Shown: one piece after another, positions 25,873 through 34,007 of the stretch
Layout of the letters: the number at the start of each line of letters is the position of its first letter
How positions within the stretch are numbered: position 1 is the first letter of the stretch
DNA from: 66-474 sp035695065
GTDB lineage: Bacteria > Pseudomonadota > Gammaproteobacteria > Xanthomonadales > Rhodanobacteraceae
DNA: 64,000 bases
NCBI GenBank assembly: GCA_035695065.1
Contig: DASSEW010000047.1
Location: forward strand, 1-64,000
Direction: 5' to 3'
Notes under the pieces: generated by a model
Seen by the model: the letters and a program-made list of their open reading frames with translations, nothing else
What the model was told of the DNA's origin: nothing
Databases searched by the model: none
Translations under genes and position numbers: made by a program

Positions 25873-26952
25873 TTGGCCAGCCAGCCGCCCAAACCTGCGC
25901 CGCACGCCTACGCCCTGCGGTTCGTCGCCGGTGCGCACTTCCTGCGCACCCTGGGGACGGCGCTGGGTTTCCTTGCCGTTGGAGCGGTGCTTTACCGCAA
26001 CGGCGCGGCGAAGCCGCTGTGGCTGGTGCTGGCACTGAACGGATTCGCGTGGCCGCATCTCGCACGCGCCCTGGCCCAGTCCAGCGAAGACCCCGTATGG
26101 GCGGAACGCCGCAACGTGCTGGTCGATTCCCTGCTGTGCGGCATGTGGGTCGTGCTGATGGGATTCAACACGCTGCCGTCCGTGCTGCTGACCACGATGC
26201 TGGCGATGAACTGCATCGGCGCCGGTGGCGGCAAGTTGCTGTGGAAGGGGTTGCTCGCGGAGGCGATCGCCTGCCTGCTGACCATCGCCTTGTGGGGTTT
26301 CAGACCGAACCCGCCCACAGGCCAGCTTGAGTTGTTCGCGTGCCTGCCGTTGCTGGTGGCGTGTCCGCTCGCGGTGAGTTGGGTGGCGTGGCGATTGACC
26401 AAGCGCGTGCGCCACCAGAATCGCGTGCTCGCGCGGATAGGCAGCATCGACGGGCTCAGCGAGCTGCTCAACCGCACGCACTGGACCGAAGCGGTCGAAA
26501 GCCTGCTGGACTACCCGCGCGGCGAGAGCCAGACCGCCTCGCTGCTGATGCTCGACATCGACAACTTCAAGCAGATCAACGACGAGTACGGGCATGTCGT
26601 CGGCGACGAAGCCATCGCGCGGGTGGGCCAGATCATCCGGCGCAACATGCGCAGCGGCGACATCGCCGGACGCTACGGTGGCGATGAATTCGCGATCGTG
26701 CTGAACGGCGTCGACGTGCAGGGCGCGGCCAACGTTGCCGAGCGCATCCGCACCAGCGTGCACATGGCGGGGTTCGAACACGCGGACAACCTGCGCTGCA
26801 CCGTCAGCATCGGCATCGCATCCTTGCAGCCGGGCGTGCGCGATGCCCGCGAGTGGATCCGCCAGGCCGATGCCGCGTTGTACAAGGCCAAACTGCTCGG
26901 CCGCGACCAGTTGTTCGCGGCGAACTGGAGCCGCGAAACCGCGGCGGTGTAG
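25873..26952 (+). CDS. MASE2-GGDEF diguanylate cyclase (copy 2)
   Basis: The protein has about 359 residues and aligns along its whole length with the preceding gene: LRFVAGAHFLRTLG, LALNGFAWPHLARALA, GSIDGLSELLNR, DIDNFKQIND and intact YGGDEF. The two are a tandem duplication of a MASE2-GGDEF cyclase. The start is uncertain. A TTG at 25873 lines up with the ATG of copy 1, while an ATG at 25819 would add 18 residues without homology or a ribosome site. It precedes the MBOAT gene by 89 bp. Confidence 0.88.
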   Translation: MASQPPKPAPHAYALRFVAGAHFLRTLGTALGFLAVGAVLYRNGAAKPLWLVLALNGFAWPHLARALAQSSEDPVWAERRNVLVDSLLCGMWVVLMGFNTLPSVLLTTMLAMNCIGAGGGKLLWKGLLAEAIACLLTIALWGFRPNPPTGQLELFACLPLLVACPLAVSWVAWRLTKRVRHQNRVLARIGSIDGLSELLNRTHWTEAVESLLDYPRGESQTASLLMLDIDNFKQINDEYGHVVGDEAIARVGQIIRRNMRSGDIAGRYGGDEFAIVLNGVDVQGAANVAERIRTSVHMAGFEHADNLRCTVSIGIASLQPGVRDAREWIRQADAALYKAKLLGRDQLFAANWSRETAAV

Positions 26953-27041
26953 CGTTTCCGGCCGATTCACGACGGCACTGGCGCGCCGTTCCGGTTCTGA
27001 CATACTCCGGCCGCCTTCGGGGGGAAGGCGGGGGGCCGGCC

Positions 27042-28457
27042 ATGGTCTTCAACTCGCTGACGTTCATCGCGTTCTTCGCGATCGTGCTCGCGATCCACTC
27101 GCTGCCGTTGCCGTGGAAGAGCAGGAAGATCAACCTGCTGATCGCGAGCTACCTGTTCTATTCCGCGTGGAATCCGCCGTTCGTGATCCTGCTGTGGATC
27201 TCGACGGTGGTGGACTGGTACGCCGCGCAAGGGCTGGTGAAGGCGCAGCGCCCGATCGCGCGCCGCGCATGGATGCTGCTGTCGGTGGCCGCGAATCTCG
27301 GGATGCTGGGCTACTTCAAGTACGGCGGCTTCCTGCTGGCGAACTTCACCGCGGTGATGGCGTCGCTGGGCGTTGTCTATCACGCGCCTGCGCCGGACAT
27401 CGTGCTGCCGGTGGGCATCTCGTTCTACACCTTCGCGACCATGTCCTACACGCTGGACGTGTACCTGCGGCGCGCGCTGCCGGCGCGCAATTTCCTCGAC
27501 TACGCGCTGTTCGTGACCTTCTTCCCGCACCTGGTTGCCGGTCCGATCATGCGCCCCACCGAACTGGTGCCGCAGTTCGAACAGCCGCGGCGGGCGACCC
27601 GGCAGCAGCTGTTCTTCGGCCTGGCGCTGATGACGATCGGCATGTTCAACAAGGTGGTGCTGGCCGACGGCTTTCTCGCCCGCGCAGCGGAGAGGGTTTT
27701 CGACAGCGACAAGATTCCCGGCGCGCTGGATGCCTGGATGGGCACGCTCGCCTTCAGCGGCCAGATCTTCTGCGACTTCGCCGGCTATTCGACCATCGCG
27801 ATCGGCGTGGCGATGTGCCTGGGTTTCGCGATGCCGGACAACTTCAGGTTTCCGTACGCCGCGATCGGGTTCTCCGATTTCTGGCGACGCTGGCACATCA
27901 CGCTGTCGTCGTGGCTGCGCGATTACCTCTACATCCCGTTGGGCGGCAATCGCCACGGCCCGCGCCGCACCTATGCCGCGCTGATGGGCACGATGCTGCT
28001 CGGCGGCCTGTGGCACGGCGCCAACTGGACATTCGTCGCCTGGGGCGGATTGCACGGCGTCTATCTGTCGGTCGAACGCTGGCTGCGCAAGCGCTTCAAG
28101 AATTTCCGGCCGAACATTTGGGCGTTGCTGGCCTTCGGCTTGATCACCTACGCCCTGGTCAACGTGACCTGGGTGTTTTTTCGCGCCAGGACTTTTTCGC
28201 GCGCGTGGACGGTCTTGCGCGGCATGGCCGGTGCCAATGACAAAGCCGTGCCGCTGCTCACCACCGAATCGCTGGTGGTGGTGGCCGCCATCGTCGGCGG
28301 GCTGGTGATCACGCACTGGCTGATGCGCAACCGCACGCTGGAATCGGTGCTGGCGCGCGCGCCGGCGGCGGTACTGTCGTGCACCTGGGCGTTCATGGCG
28401 TTCGCGATCGTCGCCACGCAAGGCAACGGCAATGCATTCATCTACTTCCAGTTCTGA
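27042..28457 (+). CDS. MBOAT-family O-acyltransferase (AlgI-like)
   Basis: The protein has 471 residues with about eleven hydrophobic segments. The MBOAT signature region is clear: PHLVAGPIMRP, FSDFWRRWHITLSSWLRDYLYIPLGGNR, and GGLWHGANWTFVAWGGLHG with the catalytic histidine pair. AlgI-type enzymes pass acetyl groups across the membrane to an SGNH-type transferase that O-acetylates a polysaccharide. The next gene overlaps its 3' end by 26 bp and encodes an SGNH-like protein, fitting that scheme. The ATG follows a GGGGGGAAGG-type site. Confidence 0.92.
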   Translation: MVFNSLTFIAFFAIVLAIHSLPLPWKSRKINLLIASYLFYSAWNPPFVILLWISTVVDWYAAQGLVKAQRPIARRAWMLLSVAANLGMLGYFKYGGFLLANFTAVMASLGVVYHAPAPDIVLPVGISFYTFATMSYTLDVYLRRALPARNFLDYALFVTFFPHLVAGPIMRPTELVPQFEQPRRATRQQLFFGLALMTIGMFNKVVLADGFLARAAERVFDSDKIPGALDAWMGTLAFSGQIFCDFAGYSTIAIGVAMCLGFAMPDNFRFPYAAIGFSDFWRRWHITLSSWLRDYLYIPLGGNRHGPRRTYAALMGTMLLGGLWHGANWTFVAWGGLHGVYLSVERWLRKRFKNFRPNIWALLAFGLITYALVNVTWVFFRARTFSRAWTVLRGMAGANDKAVPLLTTESLVVVAAIVGGLVITHWLMRNRTLESVLARAPAAVLSCTWAFMAFAIVATQGNGNAFIYFQF

Positions 28458-29679
28458 ATCGGCCAGTTCTGAATCGGCCAGTTCTGAATCGACCAGCTCG
28501 GCCGTTGCCGAGCTTGTCGTCGAACGTTCGGTGAGCGCCGAGGCGCGCATCGCCTTGCGCCCGGGCTTGCGCCAGACGGCTGCTGACCGCCCGGGGCAGG
28601 CGCAGCCGGTTCCCGAGCGCGACATCCCCGATCGCCGTTGGGGCGCGATCATGTTCGGTGCGCTGGTGCTGACAGTGCTGATGCTGGGCGCGTGGGAATG
28701 GCATTGGCGCAGCTTCGGCGTCGAGCCGGGCATCGCCAACAGCGATGCGCTGTGGGCCACGCAACGCCGCCGCATCGACAATGGCGAAGGCGATGGCGCG
28801 ACGGTACTGATCGGTTCGTCGCGCATGCTGTTCGACCTGCAATTGCCGGTCTGGAAGAAGCTTTCGGGCAGGCGGCCGATCCAGCTCGCGCTGGAGGGCA
28901 CCTCGCCGATGTTCGCGCTGGAGGATCTGGCTGACGACCCGGATTTCAGGAATGGGCGCCTGCTGGTCGGCGTTGCGCCAGACATTTTTTTCAGCGGTTA
29001 CGAATACCGCAGCGACGTGTTGAATTACACCCGCAAGCAGTCGCCGTCGCAGAGGGTCGGCCAGTGGCTTTCCATGAAATTCGTGGAGCCGCATCTCGCC
29101 TTCGACGATCCCGATTACGCATTGCCAGCCGTGCTCGAACGGCAGGATTGGTGGCCGGTGCGCCCCGGCATGCATCCGCACAAGGATGTCCGCAAGCTGA
29201 TGGTGGTGGTGGATGAGGATCGTGCCAGTCATATCTGGGACAAGCTGGAGAAGGATCCGGCTTACGCCGCCCTGGCGCAGAGCATCTGGGCGCAGCACTT
29301 CGAATCCGGGCCCGGCATGCCGACGCCCGAGGAGTTGCACAAGACGGCCGCCGAGCAGATCGGGCGCGCTGCGAAAGCGGTTGCCAAGCTGCACAAGCGC
29401 AACGTGGAAGTGATTTTCGTGCGCACGCCGAGCGTCGGCCGGTACCTCACTTTCGAGGACAAGATGTTTCCCCGCGCGAAAACCTGGGACGTGCTGCTGG
29501 CGAAGACCGGTGCCCCCGGCGTGCACTTCCAGGATCACCCGGAGATGCAGGGCTACTGGCTGCCGGAATGGTCGCACCTGTCCGCGCGCGATGCCGTGCG
29601 TTTCACCCGGGCGCTGTACACGATCATCGAGCGCGACATCGAGCATCGTCTGCCGGCGGGCGACTCGCAGGCTCGTTGA
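28432..29679 (+). CDS. SGNH-like membrane protein partnered with MBOAT (AlgJ/AlgX-type role)
   Basis: The protein has 415 residues. The N-terminal tail carries three SSES(A/T) repeats and a single transmembrane helix at about 73-92 (IMFGALVLTVLMLGAWEWHW), so the rest is periplasmic. TVLIGSSRMLFDL resembles the SGNH nucleophile block, and WSHLSARDAVRFTRAL near the C-terminus could supply the Asp-His dyad in an altered order. The closest functional idea is an O-acetyltransferase working with the upstream MBOAT protein. The family is not named with certainty. Translation is probably coupled by the 26-bp overlap. Confidence 0.8.
   Translation: MHSSTSSSESASSESASSESTSSAVAELVVERSVSAEARIALRPGLRQTAADRPGQAQPVPERDIPDRRWGAIMFGALVLTVLMLGAWEWHWRSFGVEPGIANSDALWATQRRRIDNGEGDGATVLIGSSRMLFDLQLPVWKKLSGRRPIQLALEGTSPMFALEDLADDPDFRNGRLLVGVAPDIFFSGYEYRSDVLNYTRKQSPSQRVGQWLSMKFVEPHLAFDDPDYALPAVLERQDWWPVRPGMHPHKDVRKLMVVVDEDRASHIWDKLEKDPAYAALAQSIWAQHFESGPGMPTPEELHKTAAEQIGRAAKAVAKLHKRNVEVIFVRTPSVGRYLTFEDKMFPRAKTWDVLLAKTGAPGVHFQDHPEMQGYWLPEWSHLSARDAVRFTRALYTIIERDIEHRLPAGDSQAR
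28448..28492 (+). repeat. three tandem 15-bp repeats spanning the MBOAT stop codon
   Basis: The unit CCAGTTCTGAATCGG occurs three times in a row, the last with one change. In the MBOAT frame the first unit contains the final codons and stop (TTC TGA). In the downstream frame the units encode SSESA, SSESA, SSEST. Unit length is a multiple of three, so copy-number changes alter the second protein only by five residues. Confidence 0.95.
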
Positions 29680-29726
29680 TCTCGCTCGTGCGGGCGCGCC
29701 ACCGATCTGCGTGGTAGAAAGGATGG

Positions 29727-30338
29727 ATGGCGCAGCGGCGAACCAGATCGGCTGGTCAGCAGATGGAGCTCGGCGGTTTCACCGCGCAGCCGGCGAGCGA
29801 TCGGCTGTTCCTGGCGGTGCATCCGGACCCACAGGCGGCGGAACACATCGTCGAGCTGGCGCGCTCGTTGCGCGCGCGGCACGGCTTGCGCGGCAACACG
29901 CTGCCTGCGGAGCGTCTGCACGTGACCTTGCATCATTTGGGCGATCACGCCGGATTGCCGGAATCGCTTATCGCCGCGGCGAGCGAAGCGTCGGCGCGGA
30001 TTGCAGTGCCACCGTTCGATGCGTGTTTCGATTGCGTGGCGAGTTTCCCCGGGAGTGCGCGCAAACGGCCCTGCGTGTTGCGCAGCGGAAAGGATGATTC
30101 GAATCCGGGGCTGTTCGCGTTGCAGGCCGAGCTGGGTGAGCGGCTGCGTGCAGCAGGGCTGGGCCGCTACATCGAGCGACGCTTCACCCCGCACGTCACC
30201 TTGCTGTACGACGAGAGCAGGCTGGCGCCGGAACCTGTGCCGCCGATCGGCTGGCGGGTGCGCGAGTTCGCGCTGGTGCACAGCCTGATCGGCAGGGGCG
30301 AACACCGGATAGTGGCAAGATGGAGCTTGCCCGCTTGA
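29727..30338 (+). CDS. 2'-5' RNA ligase/cyclic phosphodiesterase family protein (ThpR-like)
   Basis: The protein has 203 residues. Two HxT motifs mark the 2H phosphoesterase fold: RLHVTLHHLG and RFTPHVTLLYD. FLAVHPD near the start is typical of the family. These enzymes hydrolyse or form 2'-5' and cyclic phosphate bonds in RNA; the natural substrate is unclear. The first ATG has AAAGG upstream; an alternative ATG lies at 29763. It is convergent with the small secreted protein gene across a hairpin. Confidence 0.88.
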   Translation: MAQRRTRSAGQQMELGGFTAQPASDRLFLAVHPDPQAAEHIVELARSLRARHGLRGNTLPAERLHVTLHHLGDHAGLPESLIAAASEASARIAVPPFDACFDCVASFPGSARKRPCVLRSGKDDSNPGLFALQAELGERLRAAGLGRYIERRFTPHVTLLYDESRLAPEPVPPIGWRVREFALVHSLIGRGEHRIVARWSLPA

Positions 30339-30347
30339 TTGAGGCGC

Positions 30348-30365
30348 GCGGACATCCCTGTCCGC
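30348..30365. repeat. solo GCGGACA...TGTCCGC hairpin
   Basis: GCGGACA and TGTCCGC pair around TCCC in the 45-bp space between two convergent genes. Read on the minus strand it is GCGGACAGGGATGTCCGC, nearly the same hairpin as the repeated units at 58377-58740. It may be an isolated copy of that element or serve as a terminator. Confidence 0.5.
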
Positions 30366-30383
30366 AATTTGCGAGTCGCTGGA

Positions 30384-30785
30384 TCAGTAGATTCCGATCT
30401 GCAGCGCGTACTTGGTGACGTCGCCGGTCGCGGCGGTCGACGGATCCTGGTACACGCGGACGGTAAAGGTTCCGTCCGTTTCCGGTTTGGTGGTCCAGGT
30501 GGTCGCGCCGCTGCTCATGGTGTCGACCAGCGGCTTGCGCGAATCGGCGGACAGCACCTTGAAGTACAGGTTCGGATTGCGCGAGATCAGGTTGATCTGG
30601 AGCGTCTTGCCGGCGTCGGCGGTGAACGAGTACTCCTGGTAATTGGAGGTCTTGGTCACGCTGCCGATGGTCTGAGTCCACGGATTGCCGGGAGTGAAGT
30701 TGATCGGCTCGGCGGACAAGGCGGGCATCGCCATCGCCAAGGCCAGTGCGGCACCCAGTGCGCCGCGAAGCAGGAACTGCTGCAT
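30384..30785 (-). CDS. small secreted protein, PPC-like beta-domain
   Basis: The protein has 133 residues. A signal peptide (MQQFLLRGALGAALALAMAMPALSA) precedes a domain of about 105 residues with alternating strands (YQEYSFTADAGKTLQINLISRNPNLYFKVLS, GTFTVRVYQDPS) resembling the bacterial pre-peptidase C-terminal (PPC) beta-sandwich. No catalytic motif is seen, and the function is unknown. AGGA lies 9 bases before the ATG. A TTG start 24 bp upstream is less likely since it would displace the signal sequence. Confidence 0.75.
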   Translation of the reverse strand: MQQFLLRGALGAALALAMAMPALSAEPINFTPGNPWTQTIGSVTKTSNYQEYSFTADAGKTLQINLISRNPNLYFKVLSADSRKPLVDTMSSGATTWTTKPETDGTFTVRVYQDPSTAATGDVTKYALQIGIY

Positions 30786-30896
30786 GGGATCGGTCCTGTA
30801 GGTCTTCAATCAAAAAAGAACATTCAGCATAGCATCGCCCAAGCTGCCGGAGCATGAGACACTGCGCGCCGTTTGGTTGTCCGGAGCTGCTGCACG

Positions 30897-31508
30897 ATGT
30901 TGATAACGCTTCTGCTGATCGCCGCGACCTGCATCGTCTCGTTCGTCGCGTTCAGCAATTCGAGGGTGATCGATGCCCTGATCCTGTGGCCGCCGGCGAT
31001 CAAGCGCCGCCACGAATACTGGCGGCTGCTGAGTTACGGCCTGGTGCACGCGGATGGGCAGCACCTGCTGTTCAACATGATCACGCTGTTCTTCTTCGGG
31101 CGCGCGATGGAAGGCTTCTACGCGCAGTTCCTCGGTGCGTTCGGTTTCGCCTGGTTCTATTTGGGCGGGCTGCTGGTTTCGATCCTGCCGAGCTGGTGGA
31201 CGCACCGCAACGATTCCAATTACCGCAGCCTCGGTGCTTCGGGCGCGGTGTCGGCGGTGCTGTTCGCCTTCATCCTGTTCCAGCCCTGGGCGATGATCTT
31301 CGTGTTCTTCCTGCCGGTACCTGCGATCCTGTACGCGATCGCCTATGTCGCGTATTCGATCTACAGCGAGCATCGCGGCCTGAGCCCGATCAACCACAGC
31401 GCGCACATGTGGGGCGCCGCGTACGGGATCCTGTTCACCGTGTTCATGTATCCGCCCATCGTGGTCCACTTCGTGGAAGCATTGAAGAATCCGCATTTCG
31501 GCATGTAA
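30897..31508 (+). CDS. rhomboid-family intramembrane serine protease
   Basis: The protein has 203 residues and six predicted membrane helices. The family features are all there: HxxxxHLLFN (51-60), the nucleophile in SLGASGAVSA (Ser115) and the base His170 in NHSAHMWGAAYG. It should cleave membrane-spanning substrates within the inner membrane; no substrate is identifiable. The start MLITLLL has CCGGAG upstream. It is followed 28 bp later by the cupin gene. Confidence 0.92.
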   Translation: MLITLLLIAATCIVSFVAFSNSRVIDALILWPPAIKRRHEYWRLLSYGLVHADGQHLLFNMITLFFFGRAMEGFYAQFLGAFGFAWFYLGGLLVSILPSWWTHRNDSNYRSLGASGAVSAVLFAFILFQPWAMIFVFFLPVPAILYAIAYVAYSIYSEHRGLSPINHSAHMWGAAYGILFTVFMYPPIVVHFVEALKNPHFGM

Positions 31509-31536
31509 ACGCCGGGTTCGCGTTCGGCCCGGCAGG

Positions 31537-31851
31537 ATGGCATCTGTGGAATGCAAGACGCTCGATTTCGCGGAAGGTTTTCGCGTCGCGTTCGGCAATG
31601 CCCGCGCGCAAGGCGCGGTCATGACGATCGCGCCGGGCGAAAGAGAGGGCGATGCGCACAACCGCCACGCCGATGCCGACCAGTGGCTGTACGTGGTCGA
31701 GGGCAGCGGCACAGCGGTGGTGGAAGGCAAGCCGCACCCGCTGCGGCCGGGCGTGCTGTTGTTGATCGAGAAGGGCGAGCGCCACGAAGTGCGCAACGAC
31801 GGACGGCAGCCGCTCAGGACGCTCAATTTGTACGTGCCACCTGAATATTGA
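31537..31851 (+). CDS. single-domain cupin protein
   Basis: The protein has 104 residues. The two cupin motifs are visible. Motif 1 is GDAHNRHADADQWLYVVEGSG with two histidines and a polar residue at metal positions, and motif 2 is LRPGVLLLIEKGERHEVRN with the last histidine. It is cytoplasmic, likely metal-binding, of unknown substrate. It is the last gene of a possible two-gene unit with the rhomboid protease. Confidence 0.87.
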   Translation: MASVECKTLDFAEGFRVAFGNARAQGAVMTIAPGEREGDAHNRHADADQWLYVVEGSGTAVVEGKPHPLRPGVLLLIEKGERHEVRNDGRQPLRTLNLYVPPEY

Positions 31852-32068
31852 GAGCCCGGTACTGAAAAGTTCGTACTAACCCTTCGTCGTCACTCGCGTT
31901 TTCTGCTACATACCTGTATCATGCCAGGCACTGTGTTTGCCGGGTCACGGTAAATCGTGGCCCGATGCGCGTTCCGCTCATCGTTTTGCCCCGCTTACTC
32001 CCCGCAACCAGTTCATGCTGTAGGCTGTTTGAAGCTGCGGCAATTCAAAACGTTATCAGGAGTTTGTC
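31852..32068 (+). promoter_or_regulatory. long leader of the first cold-shock gene
   Basis: This 217-bp gene-free stretch precedes csp. It is less GC-rich than its surroundings and ends in ATCAGGAGTTTGTC just before the ATG. Long structured leaders control many cspA-type mRNAs at low temperature. The promoter position was not assigned with confidence. Confidence 0.4.
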
Positions 32069-32278
32069 ATGTCAGATCGAAAGACCGGAACCGTCAAATG
32101 GTTCAATGATGCCAAGGGCTTTGGCTTCATCAGCCAGGAAGGCGGCGAAGACTTGTTCGTGCATTTCCGCGCGATCCAGGGCACCGGCTTCAAGTCGCTG
32201 CAGGAAGGCCAGAAGGTCAGCTTCGTGGTGACCAAGGGCCCGAAGGGCCTGCAGGCCGACCAGGTCCAGGCGGCCTGA
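32069..32278 (+). CDS. cold-shock protein, CspA family (copy 1)
   Basis: The protein has 69 residues, a single cold-shock domain. The nucleic-acid-binding motifs are RNP1 KGFGFI and RNP2 LFVHF, with the typical GTVKWFNDAKGFGFI start. It binds single-stranded RNA/DNA as an RNA chaperone or antiterminator. It is about 85-90% identical to the protein encoded at 44358. AGGAG sits 8 bases before the ATG, and an intrinsic terminator follows. Confidence 0.97.
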   Translation: MSDRKTGTVKWFNDAKGFGFISQEGGEDLFVHFRAIQGTGFKSLQEGQKVSFVVTKGPKGLQADQVQAA

Positions 32279-32295
32279 GCTTTACCGTTGTACCG

Positions 32296-32330
32296 CGCCG
32301 GGCGGAGCTTCCGCCCGGCGTTTTGCTTTT
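32296..32330 (+). terminator. intrinsic terminator after cold-shock gene copy 1
   Basis: The 10-bp stem CGCCGGGCGG/CCGCCCGGCG with loop AGCTT is followed by TTTTGCTTTT. This is a textbook Rho-independent terminator directly after the csp stop. Confidence 0.92.
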
Positions 32331-32413
32331 ACGCCAGCGCGTGATGCGTCTTGCGAGTTGCCGATCCTGTGTCGATGCCGGGGTTGGACCATCCGGCCGA
32401 CAGGAGACCAACG

Positions 32414-32674
32414 ATGCTGACGATCACCGTTCGCGGCTTGCCGCGCAGCATGACCGAACCCGCGCTGCGGGCGATGTTCGAGGATCACGGCAAGGTGCGC
32501 AGCCTGCGCATGGCCAAGGATCTTTTCAGCGGCGAGTGCAAGGGCTTCGCCGAACTGGAGATGGAAGGCCACGAGGCACGCGCGGCAGTGAGCGCATTGA
32601 ACGGACGCAGCACCGATCACGGCATGTTGCAGGTCAGGCTTGGCAAGGATGAACCGCGCCGCGGCCGGCGCTGA
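32414..32674 (+). CDS. RRM RNA-binding protein
   Basis: The protein has 86 residues, one RNA recognition motif. RNP2 is LTITVRGLP and RNP1 lies in CKGFAELEM; a basic tail (DEPRRGRR) follows. Small glycine-poor RRM proteins of this type occur in many gammaproteobacteria with unknown targets. AGGAGACCAACG immediately precedes the ATG. Its position next to a cold-shock gene suggests shared post-transcriptional roles, but it has its own ribosome site and lies behind the csp terminator. Confidence 0.9.
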   Translation: MLTITVRGLPRSMTEPALRAMFEDHGKVRSLRMAKDLFSGECKGFAELEMEGHEARAAVSALNGRSTDHGMLQVRLGKDEPRRGRR

Positions 32675-32741
32675 GCGCCGTCGCTTGCCGGCATCCGGCC
32701 AATCGCGATAATCGCGCTGTACCGGTTCCCGGAGCAGGGCA

Positions 32742-33086
32742 ATGATCTACCAGGGCGGGTGCCATTGCGGGCGGATCGCTTTCGAGGTTGAAGGCGAGCT
32801 CGGGCAGGTGAACGAGTGCAACTGCTCGCACTGCCGGCCGAAGGGCTATCTGCTGTGGTTCGTGCCTCGCGCGCAGTTGCGCCTGGCGACGCCGGAAGCG
32901 GACATGAGCACCTATCGCTTCAACAAACACCGGATCGCGCACCACTTCTGCCCGGTGTGCGGCGTGGCGCCGTTCGCGGACGGCGAGAAGGACGGCAACA
33001 GGCTGGCGGCGGTGAACGTGCGCTGCCTGCAAGGCGTGGAGCCGCCGCAACTGGAAATCAGGCAGGTCGATGGACGCAGTTTCTAG
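32742..33086 (+). CDS. GFA/CENP-V family zinc protein
   Basis: The protein has 114 residues. The cysteine pattern of glutathione-dependent formaldehyde-activating-like proteins is complete: GGCHCG, CNCSHC, and HHFCPVCGVAPF. The family folds around zinc sites; most members have no proven activity on glutathione-formaldehyde adducts. GGAG lies upstream of the ATG. It stands alone between the RRM gene and the histone-like gene. Confidence 0.9.
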   Translation: MIYQGGCHCGRIAFEVEGELGQVNECNCSHCRPKGYLLWFVPRAQLRLATPEADMSTYRFNKHRIAHHFCPVCGVAPFADGEKDGNRLAAVNVRCLQGVEPPQLEIRQVDGRSF

Positions 33087-33196
33087 TCGAGTGATGCCAC
33101 GTCCGGTGCGCCGGATGTGACATCGGCGCCGAACAGGCGCACTATCGCGTTCGTGCGCGAGTAGCGCATGGGGGATGAATCAAGGAGATCGAGGAC

Positions 33197-33910
33197 ATGG
33201 CAATGAGCCGAGCCCGCAAGTCCACCAAACACGCCGGCAGGAAATCCGCGCCGAAGAAACGCGCGGCGGCCAGGAAATCGGCTCCGAAAAAAGCCGCGCC
33301 GAAGAAGGCCGCCAGCAAGAGCGCCAAGCGCAGCACGGCGAAGCAGCCGGCACGCAAGGCCGTGAAGAAGTCCGCGCCGAGCAAGGCTGCGGCGAGGAAA
33401 GCTCCGGCAAAGAAGGCTCCCGCAAAAGGGAAGCCGGCCGTCAGGAAGGCGCCCGCCAAGCGCGCCAGCGGTACGCCCGGCCGCGCTGTCGCCAAGCCCG
33501 CGCGCAAGACCGCGCCCGCTCCGCGCGCGGTCGCACCGTCGCCCGCTCCCAAGGTCGAGCGCACTCCGGCCCCGCGGCTGATGCGCGAGCAGAGCTGGAA
33601 AATGCCGTCGGCTCCGGTGGTGCTGCCGCGCCAGCCTTCCCCCGCTGCGCAGGCGCCGGTTCGCAAGCCGCCGAAGCCGCGCGCGCCCAAGCCCAAGGCC
33701 ATCAGCCACGAGCAGGCCGTCGCCAACCTTCAGGCCCTGCTGGAAGCCAAGAAGCGCCGCGAGCGCGAGGGGCCGAGCTGGCCGGTGCAGCAGCCGCCCG
33801 GAACGCCGCATCGCGACGAGCCTACGCATGCGGAGAAGACTTCGGAGCCCAGCCCCGAGGCAACGTATGCGCATGACGTGCCGCATGACCGCGGTGTCAC
33901 GGAGCGCTGA
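33197..33910 (+). CDS. histone H1-like Lys/Ala/Pro-rich protein
   Basis: The protein has 237 residues. The first 115 residues are a low-complexity Lys/Ala/Arg/Pro array with repeats such as KKAAPKKAA, RKAPAKKAPAK and RKAPAKRAS, resembling eukaryotic H1 tails and AlgP/Hc1-like bacterial proteins. The rest is proline-rich with a helix (ISHEQAVANLQALLEAKKRRERE). It is likely a DNA- or RNA-binding nucleoid-associated protein. The repeated codons are prone to copy-number variation. AAGGAG lies upstream of the start. Confidence 0.83.
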   Translation: MAMSRARKSTKHAGRKSAPKKRAAARKSAPKKAAPKKAASKSAKRSTAKQPARKAVKKSAPSKAAARKAPAKKAPAKGKPAVRKAPAKRASGTPGRAVAKPARKTAPAPRAVAPSPAPKVERTPAPRLMREQSWKMPSAPVVLPRQPSPAAQAPVRKPPKPRAPKPKAISHEQAVANLQALLEAKKRREREGPSWPVQQPPGTPHRDEPTHAEKTSEPSPEATYAHDVPHDRGVTER

Positions 33911-33940
33911 AACCCGCGTCGCTAAGGGAAAACTAAGAAA

Positions 33941-33958
33941 CTAAACTCTTCAGTTTAG
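33941..33958. repeat. AT-rich inverted repeat upstream of the Gly/Tyr-rich gene
   Basis: CTAAACT and AGTTTAG pair around CTTC in an unusually A/T-rich stretch between the histone-like gene and the Gly/Tyr-rich gene. It could end transcription of the former or be an operator of the latter; the sequence alone does not decide. Confidence 0.45.
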
Positions 33959-34007
33959 ATTTAGCGCGGCTGTGCGAGACTGCAATCGTCCGAGGAGGAT
34001 GATTGCC

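Noticed and set aside
33178..33870. Arg/Leu-rich minus-strand frame opposite the histone-like gene
   Set aside because: Its composition is the complement of Lys/Ala/Pro codons. The plus frame has a ribosome site and a known protein type.
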